Shown here: positions 1 through 8,398 of the stretch, piece by piece | Position numbering within the stretch: the stretch's first letter is position 1 | How the letters are laid out: each line of letters opens with the position of its first letter | Origin: Massilia agri | Lineage (GTDB): Bacteria > Pseudomonadota > Gammaproteobacteria > Burkholderiales > Burkholderiaceae_D | Length of the DNA: 64,000 bases | Direction of reading: 5' to 3' | Assembly: GCF_024753255.1 (NCBI RefSeq) | Contig: NZ_JANUHA010000007.1 | Coordinates: forward strand, 62,001-126,000 | Position numbers and translations under genes: made by a program | The notes under the pieces: generated by a model | The model's database searches: none | Seen by the model: the letters and a program-made list of their open reading frames with translations, nothing else | What the model was told of the DNA's origin: nothing

Positions 1-1664
1 TCCAGCAAGGTGCGGGTGTAGGCGTGCCGCGGGTTGCGATACAACTCGTCCGAGTCCGCCAGCTCCACCACCCTCCCCTTGTGCATCACCATCACCTGGT
101 CGGCGATGTACTTCACCACCGACAGGTCGTGCGAGATGAAGATGTAGCTCATGCCGTACTCGTCCTGCAGGTCCTGCAGCAGGTTCAATACCTGGGCCTG
201 CACCGACACGTCCAGCGCCGACACCGATTCGTCGCAGACGAGGATTTCCGGCTTCATGGTGAGGCAGCGCGCGATCGCGATGCGCTGGCGCTGGCCGCCG
301 GAGAACTCGTGCGGGTAGCGGTGGAACGCGTGCTCGGGCAGGCCGACCCGCCCCAGCAGCATGTGGGCGGTCGCCACCCGCTCGGCGTCGTTTGCGCCGA
401 TGCGGTGGATACGCATGGGCTCCAGCAATATCTGCCCCACCGTGAAACGCGGGTTCAGCGAGGCATAGGGATTCTGGAAGATGATCTGGATGCGGCGTTT
501 ATACGCCTGGTAGTCGCGCTCCGGCATGCCGAGCAGGTCCCGGCCGTCGAACAGCGCGCTCCCCGCCGTGGCGCGGTGCAGGCGCAGCAGGGTCAGGCCG
601 ACCGTGGTCTTGCCCGAGCCCGATTCGCCGACCACGCCCAGGGTCTTGCCGCGCCCCAGGGTGAAGGACACGTCCTGCGCCGCCTTGAATTCGCGCTTGC
701 CGAACAGGCCCTCGCGCAGCCAGAAGCTCTTGGCCAGGTTCTTCACCACCAGCAGCGGCTCGTCGCCCGGCTCGGTGCCGCGCGTGCGCTGCGGCAGGGC
801 TTGATCGGGCTGGAGGCGCCCCTCGATGTAGTCGTCGATCACCGGCAGGCGCAGCGGCCGCTCGTCCAGCTTCGGACGGCAGTGCAGCAGCGCGCGGGTG
901 TAGGCGTCCCGGGGCGCGCCGAACACCTGGCTGGCCGCGCCCTCTTCCCGCACCTCGCCGTGGCGCATGACGATCACGCGGTCGGCGATCTCGGCGACCA
1001 GGCCGAGGTCGTGGGTGATGAAGAGCACCGCCATGCGGTGCTTCTTCTGCAGCCGCGCGATCAGCTCCATGATCTGCTTCTGGATCGTCACGTCGAGCGC
1101 CGTGGTCGGCTCGTCCGCGATCAGGAGCTTGGGCTCGCAGGCGATCGCCATCGCGATCATCACGCGCTGCTGCTGGCCGCCCGACATCTGGCTCGGGTAG
1201 GCGTCGATCTTCACCGCCGGATCGGGAATGCCGACCTCGGCGAGCAATTCCAGCGTGCGCGCCCGCGCGCCCTTCGCCGTCATGCCCATGTGCCTGCGCA
1301 GCACCTCGCCGATCTGGTAGCCCACCGTGAACACCGGATTAAGCGAGGACATCGGCTCCTGGAAGATCATTGCGATGTCCTTGCCGCACAATTCCCGGCG
1401 CGCGGACGGCGGCAGCGCGAGCAGTTCGCGCCCGTCGAAGCGCGCGCTGGAACCGGGCTTGACGATGGTCGTTTCAGGCGCCAGCAGCCCCATCACGGCC
1501 AGCGAGCTGACCGACTTGCCGCTGCCGGACTCGCCGACCAGCGCCACCGTGCTGTTTCTCGGCACATCGAAGGACACGCCTTTCACGGCCTCGACCGTAT
1601 TCTTCCTGTCGACACGGAAGTCGATGCGCAGGTCGCGCACCTGGAGCAGGATGTCCTCGTTCAT
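1..1664 (-). CDS. Peptide-type ABC transporter, fused two-domain ATPase (3' end cut by window)
   Basis: This is the cytoplasmic ATP-hydrolysing subunit of an oligopeptide-class (YejF/DppDF-like) importer. Read on the minus strand from ATG 1664, it contains two complete ABC domains in one chain. The first has Walker A GESGSGKS near residue 44 and signature MSGGQQQR near 160. The second has Walker A GESGSGKT near 344 and signature FSGGQRQR near 453. The reading frame is still open at base 1, in a stretch resembling the HPYTRTLL segment found near the end of such proteins, so only a few residues should be missing. The start overlaps the stop of the upstream permease (ATGA, 1661-1664), so the genes are translationally coupled. 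The fused architecture points to the YejF group, but the substrate cannot be read from the ATPase. Confidence 0.93.
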   Translation of the reverse strand, partial: MNEDILLQVRDLRIDFRVDRKNTVEAVKGVSFDVPRNSTVALVGESGSGKSVSSLAVMGLLAPETTIVKPGSSARFDGRELLALPPSARRELCGKDIAMIFQEPMSSLNPVFTVGYQIGEVLRRHMGMTAKGARARTLELLAEVGIPDPAVKIDAYPSQMSGGQQQRVMIAMAIACEPKLLIADEPTTALDVTIQKQIMELIARLQKKHRMAVLFITHDLGLVAEIADRVIVMRHGEVREEGAASQVFGAPRDAYTRALLHCRPKLDERPLRLPVIDDYIEGRLQPDQALPQRTRGTEPGDEPLLVVKNLAKSFWLREGLFGKREFKAAQDVSFTLGRGKTLGVVGESGSGKTTVGLTLLRLHRATAGSALFDGRDLLGMPERDYQAYKRRIQIIFQNPYASLNPRFTVGQILLEPMRIHRIGANDAERVATAHMLLGRVGLPEHAFHRYPHEFSGGQRQRIAIARCLTMKPEILVCDESVSALDVSVQAQVLNLLQDLQDEYGMSYIFISHDLSVVKYIADQVMVMHKGRVVELADSDELYRNPRHAYTRTLL

Positions 1665-2671
1665 TTCAGCTTCGGATCGAGCGCGTCGCGCAGCGCGTCC
1701 GCGAACAGGGAAAAGGCCGTCACCAGCACGGCCATGGCGCCGGCCGCCGCCGCGAGCTGCCACCACTTGCCGAGGATCAGCTCGTTCTGCGCCTCATTGA
1801 GCATGCTGCCCCAGGACACCACGCCGACCGGCACGCCGAAGCCCAGGAAGGACAGGATCACCTCGGCCTTGATGAAGCCGACCACCAGGATCGACATCTG
1901 CACCAGGGCCACGTGGGCGACGTTGGGCAGGATGTGGCCGAACATGCGGCGCCAGCCCGATGCCCCGATCGCATCGGCCGCCATCACGTACTCGCGCGCC
2001 TTGTGCTTGATGTACTCGGCGCGCATCAGGCGGTAGGGGCCGGTCCAGCCGGTCAGGCCCAGGATGAGCACGATGGTCGTCACGCCTTTCTGCTGCAGCA
2101 CGGCGGCCACCGTGAGGATCATCAGGATCGAGGGAATCGAGGTGAAGATGCTGTAGAACCAGTTGAACAGGTCGTCCACCACGCCGCCGTAGAAACCCGA
2201 GAGCGCGCCGAACAGGGTGCCCAGCGCCACCGCGACCAGGGCCGCCACCAGGCCGACGACGATCGAGGTCTCGCCGCCCTTGATGGTCTTCTTGACGATG
2301 TCGTGGCCCCACTTGTCGGCGCCGAAGGGCAAGGTCGTGGCTTTCTCCACGGGCGGATGGCTGGCCGCTACCTGCGCCTTGAGCTCGGCCAGTTCAGGGC
2401 CCAGGGGGTCGAAGGCATTCGGCGGGGTCTCGCGCGGCAACTGGGCCGCGGCCAGCGCGCGGGTTCCCGCATCGGCGCCGATGAAGGTGGGCGGCGCATA
2501 GTTGACGGCCACCTCCTCTTCCCAGTCGGCGGCCAGCAGGCCGGCGCTGGACAGCAGCAGCATCACGAGGAAGGCGGCGACCACCGCGAGCGCGCCCATG
2601 GCGACGCGGTCGGCGCGCAGGCGGCGCCAGGCCAGGGCCCACAGGCCGGGGGAAGCGGCATGGGCCATCAT
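1661..2671 (-). CDS. ABC transporter permease, DppC/YejE type
   Basis: Inner-membrane permease of 336 residues forming half of the import channel with the 2668-3606 product. One N-terminal membrane segment (about residues 24-47) is followed by a long periplasmic stretch, and then by the BPD_transp_1 domain with several hydrophobic helices. The cytoplasmic EAA loop that docks on the ATPase is visible as [20 protein letters not shown]. Both ends overlap neighbours by 4 bases (ATGA at 2668-2671 and at 1661-1664), so the three genes form one tightly coupled operon. The substrate is unknown; peptides are the family default. Confidence 0.92.
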   Translation of the reverse strand: MMAHAASPGLWALAWRRLRADRVAMGALAVVAAFLVMLLLSSAGLLAADWEEEVAVNYAPPTFIGADAGTRALAAAQLPRETPPNAFDPLGPELAELKAQVAASHPPVEKATTLPFGADKWGHDIVKKTIKGGETSIVVGLVAALVAVALGTLFGALSGFYGGVVDDLFNWFYSIFTSIPSILMILTVAAVLQQKGVTTIVLILGLTGWTGPYRLMRAEYIKHKAREYVMAADAIGASGWRRMFGHILPNVAHVALVQMSILVVGFIKAEVILSFLGFGVPVGVVSWGSMLNEAQNELILGKWWQLAAAAGAMAVLVTAFSLFADALRDALDPKLK

Positions 2672-3606
2672 GAGAGCTTCACCCGCGGATCGACGGCCTG
2701 GTACAGCAGGTCGGCCAGCAGGTTGAACACCATGGTCGCGGCGGCGACGTAGACCGTGATCGCCTTGATCACCGGGAAGTCGCTGCGCTCGACCGCCAGG
2801 ATCACCTCCCGTCCGATGCCGGGAATGCCGAAGAAGCGCTCCAGCAGGAAGGCGCCGATGAGCAGGGCCGGCAGGTTGGCCATGACATGGGTGATGATGG
2901 GGATCGCGGCATTCCTCAGCACGTGCACCCAGACCACGCGCCGCTCGCTCAGGCCCTTGGCGCGCGCGGTCCGCACATAGTCCTGGTTCACCTCGTCGAG
3001 CACGAAGCTGCGGTAGAGGCGCAGGGTCGGCGCGATCGACACAGCCAGGCCGATGATGATCGGCAGCAGCGCATAGCGCAGCAGGTTCTCGCCGAGGCTG
3101 TTACCCCAGCCCTGCACCGGGAACAAGCCCATCTCGTAGGCGAAGACGTACTGGAACACGATGATGTAGACCAGGATCGAGATCGACATGCCGACCGTGC
3201 AGGCCACCATCACGGCGCGGTCGGTGAGCGAACCGCGCACGAAAGCGATGCCCAGCGCCAGCGCGATGCCGAACAGGGTTTCCAGGATGGTGAGCGGCAC
3301 CAGCACGGTGAGCGAGGGCCCCAGGCGGCTGGAGATGATGTGCGACACCGGCTCGCCCGTGCTCCAGGCGTTGCCGAAGTCGAAGGTCAGGATCTGCTTG
3401 ATGAAGATCCACAGCTGGACGGCATACGGCTGGTCGGTGCCGAGCTGGCGCCGGATGTTCTCGATGGCGGCCGTGTCGGCCATCTTCCCGGCCAGCAGGT
3501 AGGCAGGGTCGCCGCCGACCCAATTGAACAGGACGAAGACCAGCACCACGACCCCGAGCATGGTCGGCAGCATCTGCCACAGGCGCCGGACGATAAAACT
3601 CAGCAT
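2668..3606 (-). CDS. ABC transporter permease, DppB/YejB type
   Basis: First gene of the importer operon, 312 residues, about the length of DppB and shorter than E. coli YejB. It starts with the canonical MLSFIVRRLWQMLPTMLGVV membrane helix and carries the EAA loop YVRTARAKGLSERRVVWVHV. It ends with the usual ADLLYQAVDPR motif. A good Shine-Dalgarno (GGGAG, 4-5 bases before ATG 3606) supports the start. No substrate-binding protein gene lies upstream, where a repeat element and aroG are found instead, so the binding protein must be beyond base 1 or encoded elsewhere. The operon promoter has to fit into 3607-3686 or inside the repeat. Confidence 0.92.
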   Translation of the reverse strand: MLSFIVRRLWQMLPTMLGVVVLVFVLFNWVGGDPAYLLAGKMADTAAIENIRRQLGTDQPYAVQLWIFIKQILTFDFGNAWSTGEPVSHIISSRLGPSLTVLVPLTILETLFGIALALGIAFVRGSLTDRAVMVACTVGMSISILVYIIVFQYVFAYEMGLFPVQGWGNSLGENLLRYALLPIIIGLAVSIAPTLRLYRSFVLDEVNQDYVRTARAKGLSERRVVWVHVLRNAAIPIITHVMANLPALLIGAFLLERFFGIPGIGREVILAVERSDFPVIKAITVYVAAATMVFNLLADLLYQAVDPRVKLS

Positions 3607-3686
3607 GGAACTCCCGGATGGTTGAAGCGCCTATTCTGCCGTCTTGCCGTGCCGACAGCCATTCCTATTCATTGCCTCGCCATAAC

Positions 3687-3805
3687 GTAGGGTGGGCGAT
3701 CCTTCGCCCACGCGTTCAAACTACGTCTCCCGGCCCGCTCCGTGGCTGGCATACGTCCGTTGAACGCGTGGGCGGAATCTGCGGGGCCGCCCAGGCCCAA
3801 CCTAC
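3687..3805. repeat. Hairpin-rich inverted-repeat element, copy 1
   Basis: 119 bp bounded by GTAGGGTGGGC on the left and the imperfect inverse GCCCAACCTAC on the right. Inside lies a second inverted pair, CACGCGTTCAA and TTGAACGCGTG. A small hairpin (GGGCGA..TTCGCCC, 3694-3710) follows the left end. The same plan recurs at 48622-48755 and 55282-55404. The TAG stop of aroG (3804-3802) lies inside the right terminus. No coding capacity or transposase is present, so this is a REP/MITE-like non-autonomous element that may also end aroG transcription. Confidence 0.8.
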
Positions 3806-4860
3806 TCCTGGCGCAGGCGCCGCTGGCGAACGGCCGCCGCCAGGTTTTCCAGCACCCCGATGCTGGTCTCCCAATCGATGCAGCCGTCGGTGACCGACTG
3901 GCCGTAGGTCAGTTCCTTGCCCGGCACCAGGTCCTGGCGGCCGCCCACCAGGTGCGACTCGATCATCACGCCGACGATGCGGTCGTCCCCGCCCGCGATC
4001 TGGCTGGCGATGTCGGCGCACACCGGCACCTGGTTCTGCGGGTTCTTGCTGCTGTTGGCGTGCGAGGCGTCGATCATCAGGCGGCTGGCCAGGCCGTTGG
4101 CGGCCAGCTGCCTGCACGCATCCTCGACGCTCGCGGCGTCGTAGTTCGGCGCCTTGCCGCCGCGCAGGATGATGTGGCAGTCCTCGTTGCCCGAGGTCGA
4201 GACGATCGCCGAGTGCCCGCCCTTGGTCACCGACAGGAAGTGGTGGGGCTGCGACGAGGCCTTGATGGCGTCGGCCGCGATCTTGATGTTGCCGTCGGTA
4301 CCGTTCTTGAAGCCGACAGGGCAGGACAGGCCGGAGGCCAGCTCGCGGTGCACCTGCGACTCGGTGGTGCGCGCGCCGATCGCGCCCCAGCTCACCAGGT
4401 CGGCGATGTACTGCGGGCTGATCACATCGAGGAATTCGGTGCCGGCCGGCAGGCCCAGCTCGTTGATGTCGCGCAGCAGCTCGCGCGCCATGCGCAGGCC
4501 GTCGTTGATGCGGAAGCTGTTGTCCATATAGGGGTCGTTGATCATGCCCTTCCAGCCCACCGTGGTGCGCGGCTTCTCGAAGTAGACCCGCATCACGATC
4601 CCGAGCTCGCCCTTGAAGCGCTCGCGCTGCTCCACCAGGCGGCGCGCATATTCCAGAGCAGCCTTGGGGTCGTGGATCGAGCAGGGGCCGACCACCACCA
4701 TCACCCGGTCGTCCTGGCCGTGCAGGATGCGGTGCAGGGCCACGCGCGCGCCGGCTGCGGTCTGTTCGGCCGCCGGCGTCACCGGAAACTCGCGGATGAG
4801 GTGCGAGGGCGGCGTCAGTTCCTTCATTTCGCGGATGCGTAAGTCGTCGGTGCGAGGCAT
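3802..4860 (-). CDS. aroG: 3-deoxy-7-phosphoheptulonate synthase (DAHP synthase, class I)
   Basis: Catalyses the first committed step of aromatic amino-acid synthesis: phosphoenolpyruvate plus erythrose-4-phosphate to DAHP, in the cytoplasm. The 352 residues match the AroF/G/H family along the whole length, including VVVGPCSIHDPKAALEYA, YFEKPRTTVGWKG and the C-terminal SHANSSKNP..Q segment. An upstream in-frame ATG at 4923 lies within the predicted terminator. ATG 4860 is preferred because it follows a Shine-Dalgarno (GGAG, six bases away) and starts the conserved MPRTDDLRI sequence. The leader upstream looks like a Phe/Tyr attenuator. The TAG stop is provided by the end of a repeat element. 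Which aromatic end product inhibits the enzyme cannot be told. Confidence 0.96.
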   Translation of the reverse strand: MPRTDDLRIREMKELTPPSHLIREFPVTPAAEQTAAGARVALHRILHGQDDRVMVVVGPCSIHDPKAALEYARRLVEQRERFKGELGIVMRVYFEKPRTTVGWKGMINDPYMDNSFRINDGLRMARELLRDINELGLPAGTEFLDVISPQYIADLVSWGAIGARTTESQVHRELASGLSCPVGFKNGTDGNIKIAADAIKASSQPHHFLSVTKGGHSAIVSTSGNEDCHIILRGGKAPNYDAASVEDACRQLAANGLASRLMIDASHANSSKNPQNQVPVCADIASQIAGGDDRIVGVMIESHLVGGRQDLVPGKELTYGQSVTDGCIDWETSIGVLENLAAAVRQRRLRQE

Positions 4861-4910
4861 GCTGTACTCCGTATCTTGGTGGGTGGTATGTGAAAGCAGG
4901 GCTATAAACG

Positions 4911-4935
4911 AAAAAACCGCCATCGCTGGCGGTTT
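4911..4935 (-). terminator. Rho-independent terminator in the aroG leader (attenuator)
   Basis: On the minus strand a 9-bp stem AAACCGCCA / TGGCGGTTT with loop GCGA is followed by six T. It sits about 50 bases before the aroG start and about 50 bases after a short Phe/Tyr-rich reading frame. No other gene ends here, so termination would act on aroG itself. The 5' arm ACCGCCA can instead pair with TTGGCGGT (4998-4991) at the end of the leader frame, giving an antiterminator. Confidence 0.85.
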
Positions 4936-4983
4936 GTCTGGATTGCGTCGGACTGTTCTTTGTTAAATCGCGTGAACCTGCCG

Positions 4984-5052
4984 CTACTCCACCGCCAAGG
5001 GGCTGGAATGGCTAAAGTAAAAGTGGCGGCTAAAGAAAACGGTGCGGTGCAT
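4984..5052 (-). CDS. Putative aroG leader peptide (22 aa, Phe/Tyr control codons)
   Basis: A 22-codon frame from ATG 5052 to TAG 4984 that begins MHRTVFFSRHFYF. Five of the first 13 residues are Phe or Tyr (TTC TTT and TTT TAC TTT), as in pheL-type leader peptides. It lies between a plausible promoter (5092-5121) and the terminator at 4911-4935. Segment CCGCCA (5029-5024) inside the control region can pair with TGGCGG near the stop codon. That segment can alternatively pair with the terminator 5' arm. The Shine-Dalgarno is weak (GGA, six bases before ATG). An in-frame ATG ten codons upstream (5082) is too near the predicted transcription start. Function is inferred from this architecture only. 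Confidence 0.7.
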   Translation of the reverse strand: MHRTVFFSRHFYFSHSSPLAVE

Positions 5053-5091
5053 GCGATGTCCGATGGGGTCGGGGTTGACCATGTCTCATTG

Positions 5092-5121
5092 ACTATAACA
5101 ACATTGCATGAAGCTTGGCAA
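5092..5121 (-). promoter_or_regulatory. Predicted sigma-70 promoter of the aroG leader
   Basis: On the minus strand TTGCCA (5121-5116), an 18-base spacer and TATAGT (5097-5092). The -35 box is embedded in the palindrome AGCTTG-G-CAAGCT (5112-5124), and a second palindrome CTTGTC-CA-GACAAG lies at 5133-5146. Either could be an operator. A start point about 7 bases past the -10 leaves a 5' UTR of roughly 30-35 bases before the leader ATG at 5052. Confidence 0.55.
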
Positions 5122-5307
5122 GCTCTTTGTCGCTTGTCCAGACAAGCTGTTTTGCACCTCGGCCGCACCGTGACCCGCCCCCGATTTGGCGACTGGTTGC
5201 GTGAACCACACAGGCCCCCCTTCCCTTTCCGAGCACTTTGAGCGGGATCAGTCGCCGTTCATTAATCAGTGCAACAGTCCCTCCAAGCCCCGCCGGTTTC
5301 TGCACTG

Positions 5308-5323
5308 CTTGCGTTCTCGCAAG
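5308..5323. other. Short hairpin upstream of the first TonB-dependent receptor
   Basis: CTTGCG-TTCT-CGCAAG gives a 6-bp stem with a 4-base loop, about 75 bases before the receptor start at 5396. The rest of 5147-5395 shows no gene. It must hold the receptor promoter, but no convincing -35/-10 pair was found. Confidence 0.35.
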
Positions 5324-5395
5324 AAAATCATCTTGAGATATTGATTGCACTCAAGAGTCAGGACTGCGGGAAAACCCAACCACTGGAGTCCGGAC

Positions 5396-8260
5396 ATGAC
5401 TGAAACCCTGCTCTCGCGCGCCTTGCGGCGCATCTTCGCCGGCGGCGGCGCCGTCGGCCTGGCGTTGTTGGCGGTACCACCCGAAGTGCTCGCGCAGGAA
5501 GCGGCGCCCAAGCCGGTGGCCCGCGTCGAAATCACCGGCTCGAACATCCGGCGCGCCCAGGCCGAGACCGCCTCCTCGGTGCAGACCGTGAACCGCGCCG
5601 ACATCGAGCGTTCCGGCAAGACCACGGTCGCCGAGCTGCTCCAGACGCTGGCGGTCGACAACTCGGGCTCGGTGCCGATGACCTTCGGCGGCGGCTTCGC
5701 CTCGGGCGCTTCCGGCATTTCGCTGCGCGGCCTCGGCACCGCCTCGACGCTGGTGCTGCTCAACGGCCGCCGCATGGCGCCCTACGGCCTCGCGGACGAC
5801 GGCCAGAAGGTGTTCTCCGACCTAAACGTCATCCCCACCGACGCCGTCGAGCGGGTCGAGATCCTGAAGGACGGGGCGTCGGCCATCTACGGTTCCGACG
5901 CCATTGCCGGCGTGGTCAACATCATCCTGCGGCGCGACTTCAAGGGCACCACGACGCGCGCCATGATCGGCACCGGCGAGGCCGGCGACGGCCAGACCAA
6001 CAACGTCGCCCTCACCTGGGGCACGGGCGACCTCGACACCGACCGCTACAACGTGCTGCTGAACTTCGAGTACAAGAAGACCGACGAGATCTGGAACCGC
6101 GAGCGCGGCAACCGCGACTGGATCGGCAAGGCCGACCTGCGGCCCTGGGGCTTCTCGGCCCAGGAAGCGCTGGGCGGCTCGGGCGCCATCACCGGCAACA
6201 ACGCCTCGGGCAGCGGCTCCATCAACGGCAATGTGCGCAACCCCGACACGCTCGACTACTACAACCGCGGCAACCCGGCGGGCGTCGGCTTCACCCGCCT
6301 GTTCCCCGGCGCGGCCTGCAGCAACTTCACCAACCACCCGCAGGGCGACCCGGGCGGCGGCTGCCTGATCGACGCGGCCTGGCAGTACAGCCAGATCCAG
6401 CCCGACTCGGAATACGTCTCGGTGTTCGGACGCGGCACCTTCAAGCTGAACGAGCGGGTCGAGGGCTACACCGAGCTCAACCTCTACAACAGCCTGAGCG
6501 AATCCGGCACCACGCCCACCGCGGTCAGCTTCAACCAGGGCTATCCGGGCGGCCCGGTCAGCGGCGCCGGCGTGGCGCTGGGCGCCGCCCACCCGGACAA
6601 CCCCTACTTCGGGCGCGAAGCGCGGCTGCGCTACCTGGCGGCCGACGTGGGTCCGCGCATCTCCAGCATCGACTCCACCTTCCTGCGCGCCCTGGTCGGC
6701 GCGCGCGGCGAGGCGGCCGGCTGGGAATGGGACAGCTCCCTGCTCTACTCGCGCAACAAGGTCAGCAACGAGCGCACCGGCTACCTGCAGCGCGACGTCA
6801 CCTTCGCCCTGCTCAATCCCACGGCCGAGAACGTCGCCGCGGCCATCGCCAACAGCCCCGGCTACCGCGCCCTGCCGGTCGGCAGCTTCTGGCGCATCGC
6901 CGAGAATGCCGGCCTGAATTCGCCGGCCATCTACGCCGCCCTGTCGCCGGAAATCTCGAACGACGCCCACACCGAAATCGCCCAGGTCGACTTCAAGGCC
7001 ACGCGCGAATTCGGCAAGCTGGCGGGCGGCGCGCTCGGCGTGGCGGTGGGCGCGGAGTTCCGCCACGAGTCGGCCGAGCTGGAACCGACCTCGGGCACCG
7101 AGCGCGGCAACATCATCGGCCTCGGCTATTCGGCCTACGAAGGCCAGCGCAATGTCTTCGCCATGTACGGCGAGGTGCTGGCGCCGGTGCTGCCGGGCCT
7201 GGAACTCACCGGCGCCATGCGCTGGGACCATTTCACCGACGTGGGCAATGCCTATACGCCGAAGGCCGGCATCAAATGGACGCCGATGCGCCAGCTGGCC
7301 CTGCGCGCCACCTTCGCCCGGGGCTTCCGCGCGCCGAGCCCGGCGGAAAACGGCCGCGGCGGCCTGGCGGCCTTCTCCACCGCCGACGACCCGATCCGCT
7401 GCGCCCTCGGCGTGGAGGCGGCCTGCAACCCGGCCAGCATCGCCCTCATCACCTCGCCCAACCCCGACCTCGATCCCGAACGCTCGAAGAGCTTCAACGT
7501 CGGCGTGATCTGGGATCCGCTGCCGCGCACCAGCGTCTCGCTCGACTTCTGGCAGATCAAGCGCAAGAACGAGATCAACCAGGAACAGGTCGACGCCGCG
7601 ATCCTGGCCGGCCGCGTGGCGCGCGACCCCAGCACCGCGGAAGCGGGCATCCCGGGCGACCCCGGCGCCATCACGGCGGTGCTGGCCAGCTACGTCAACT
7701 CGGCCAGCACCAAGGTGCGCGGCATCGACCTCGACGCGCGCCACAGCGTGCCGCTGCCGCAGGGCCTGGGCAACCTGGTCTTCGACGCCAAGTGGACCCA
7801 CCTGATCAAGTGGGAGCGTACCGAGCAGGACGGCAGCACCCGCGACTTCGCCGGCACCCACGGCAACTGCGACGTCACCAACTGCATCGGCACCCCTGAC
7901 AACCGGGTGAACCTGCGCGCATCCTGGGAGCGTCCCGACTTCCGCCTGTCGGCCAACGTGAACTACCGCGGCCGGATCGACAACACGCTGTTCAAGGACG
8001 ATCCGGACGGCTGCGCCACCCACTTCGCCAACGGCAACGACGCCCCGACCGATTGCGAACTGGCCTCGTTCACGACGGTCGACCTGGTGTTCCGCTGGAA
8101 GCCGCAGCCGCGCTGGGAGGTGTTCGGCTCGATCCAGAACGTGTTCGACAAGGTCGCCCCGCTCGATCCGCTGACCTATGGCGCCGTGTCGTACAACCCG
8201 CTGGACTACGCCGGCGCCGTCGGCCGCTTCTACACCCTGGGGGCGCGCTACAGCTTCTGA
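5396..8260 (+). CDS. TonB-dependent outer-membrane receptor (TBDR A)
   Basis: 954-residue outer-membrane receptor of the kind that imports scarce or large substrates using TonB energy. The start at ATG 5396 is chosen because GGAG lies seven bases upstream and a signal peptide (about residues 1-33, ending VLA) follows directly. A TonB-box-like VEITGSN is at about 44-50. The plug carries LRGLG..LVLLNGRR and VERVEILKDGASAIYGSDAI. The barrel contains the typical LRATFARGFRAPSPAE and NPDLDPERSKSFNVG strands and ends in ARYSF with the terminal Phe needed for Bam-dependent insertion. It forms a tandem with the next receptor, whose signal peptide is similar. The substrate cannot be predicted. Confidence 0.95.
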   Translation: MTETLLSRALRRIFAGGGAVGLALLAVPPEVLAQEAAPKPVARVEITGSNIRRAQAETASSVQTVNRADIERSGKTTVAELLQTLAVDNSGSVPMTFGGGFASGASGISLRGLGTASTLVLLNGRRMAPYGLADDGQKVFSDLNVIPTDAVERVEILKDGASAIYGSDAIAGVVNIILRRDFKGTTTRAMIGTGEAGDGQTNNVALTWGTGDLDTDRYNVLLNFEYKKTDEIWNRERGNRDWIGKADLRPWGFSAQEALGGSGAITGNNASGSGSINGNVRNPDTLDYYNRGNPAGVGFTRLFPGAACSNFTNHPQGDPGGGCLIDAAWQYSQIQPDSEYVSVFGRGTFKLNERVEGYTELNLYNSLSESGTTPTAVSFNQGYPGGPVSGAGVALGAAHPDNPYFGREARLRYLAADVGPRISSIDSTFLRALVGARGEAAGWEWDSSLLYSRNKVSNERTGYLQRDVTFALLNPTAENVAAAIANSPGYRALPVGSFWRIAENAGLNSPAIYAALSPEISNDAHTEIAQVDFKATREFGKLAGGALGVAVGAEFRHESAELEPTSGTERGNIIGLGYSAYEGQRNVFAMYGEVLAPVLPGLELTGAMRWDHFTDVGNAYTPKAGIKWTPMRQLALRATFARGFRAPSPAENGRGGLAAFSTADDPIRCALGVEAACNPASIALITSPNPDLDPERSKSFNVGVIWDPLPRTSVSLDFWQIKRKNEINQEQVDAAILAGRVARDPSTAEAGIPGDPGAITAVLASYVNSASTKVRGIDLDARHSVPLPQGLGNLVFDAKWTHLIKWERTEQDGSTRDFAGTHGNCDVTNCIGTPDNRVNLRASWERPDFRLSANVNYRGRIDNTLFKDDPDGCATHFANGNDAPTDCELASFTTVDLVFRWKPQPRWEVFGSIQNVFDKVAPLDPLTYGAVSYNPLDYAGAVGRFYTLGARYSF

Positions 8261-8398
8261 TATGCGCAAGGGCCCGGGACGGTGGCGCAGGCGCGCGCGC
8301 CCCGGGACCGGGCCCGCTCCCGCCGGTCCAGGGGCCGGCGCGCGGCACATGCGCCGGGCGCCGGCCGTTTTTCATCCAACACAGCACTCCTCGCCACC

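Noticed and set aside
24..2036. 670-codon plus-strand frame across the ABC transporter genes
   Set aside because: It runs antisense to a two-domain ATPase and a permease with intact motifs, and it spans both genes, so it is a codon-usage shadow.
3687..3805. Insertion sequence with transposase
   Set aside because: The element is 119 bp and has no reading frame, so it can only be a non-autonomous repeat.
4861..4923. Longer AroG N-terminus starting at ATG 4923
   Set aside because: It would start inside the terminator stem; the internal ATG 4860 has a good Shine-Dalgarno and the conserved N-terminus.
4902..5168. 88-codon minus-strand frame across the aroG leader
   Set aside because: It runs through the terminator and promoter in a different frame from the leader peptide and has no protein-like features.
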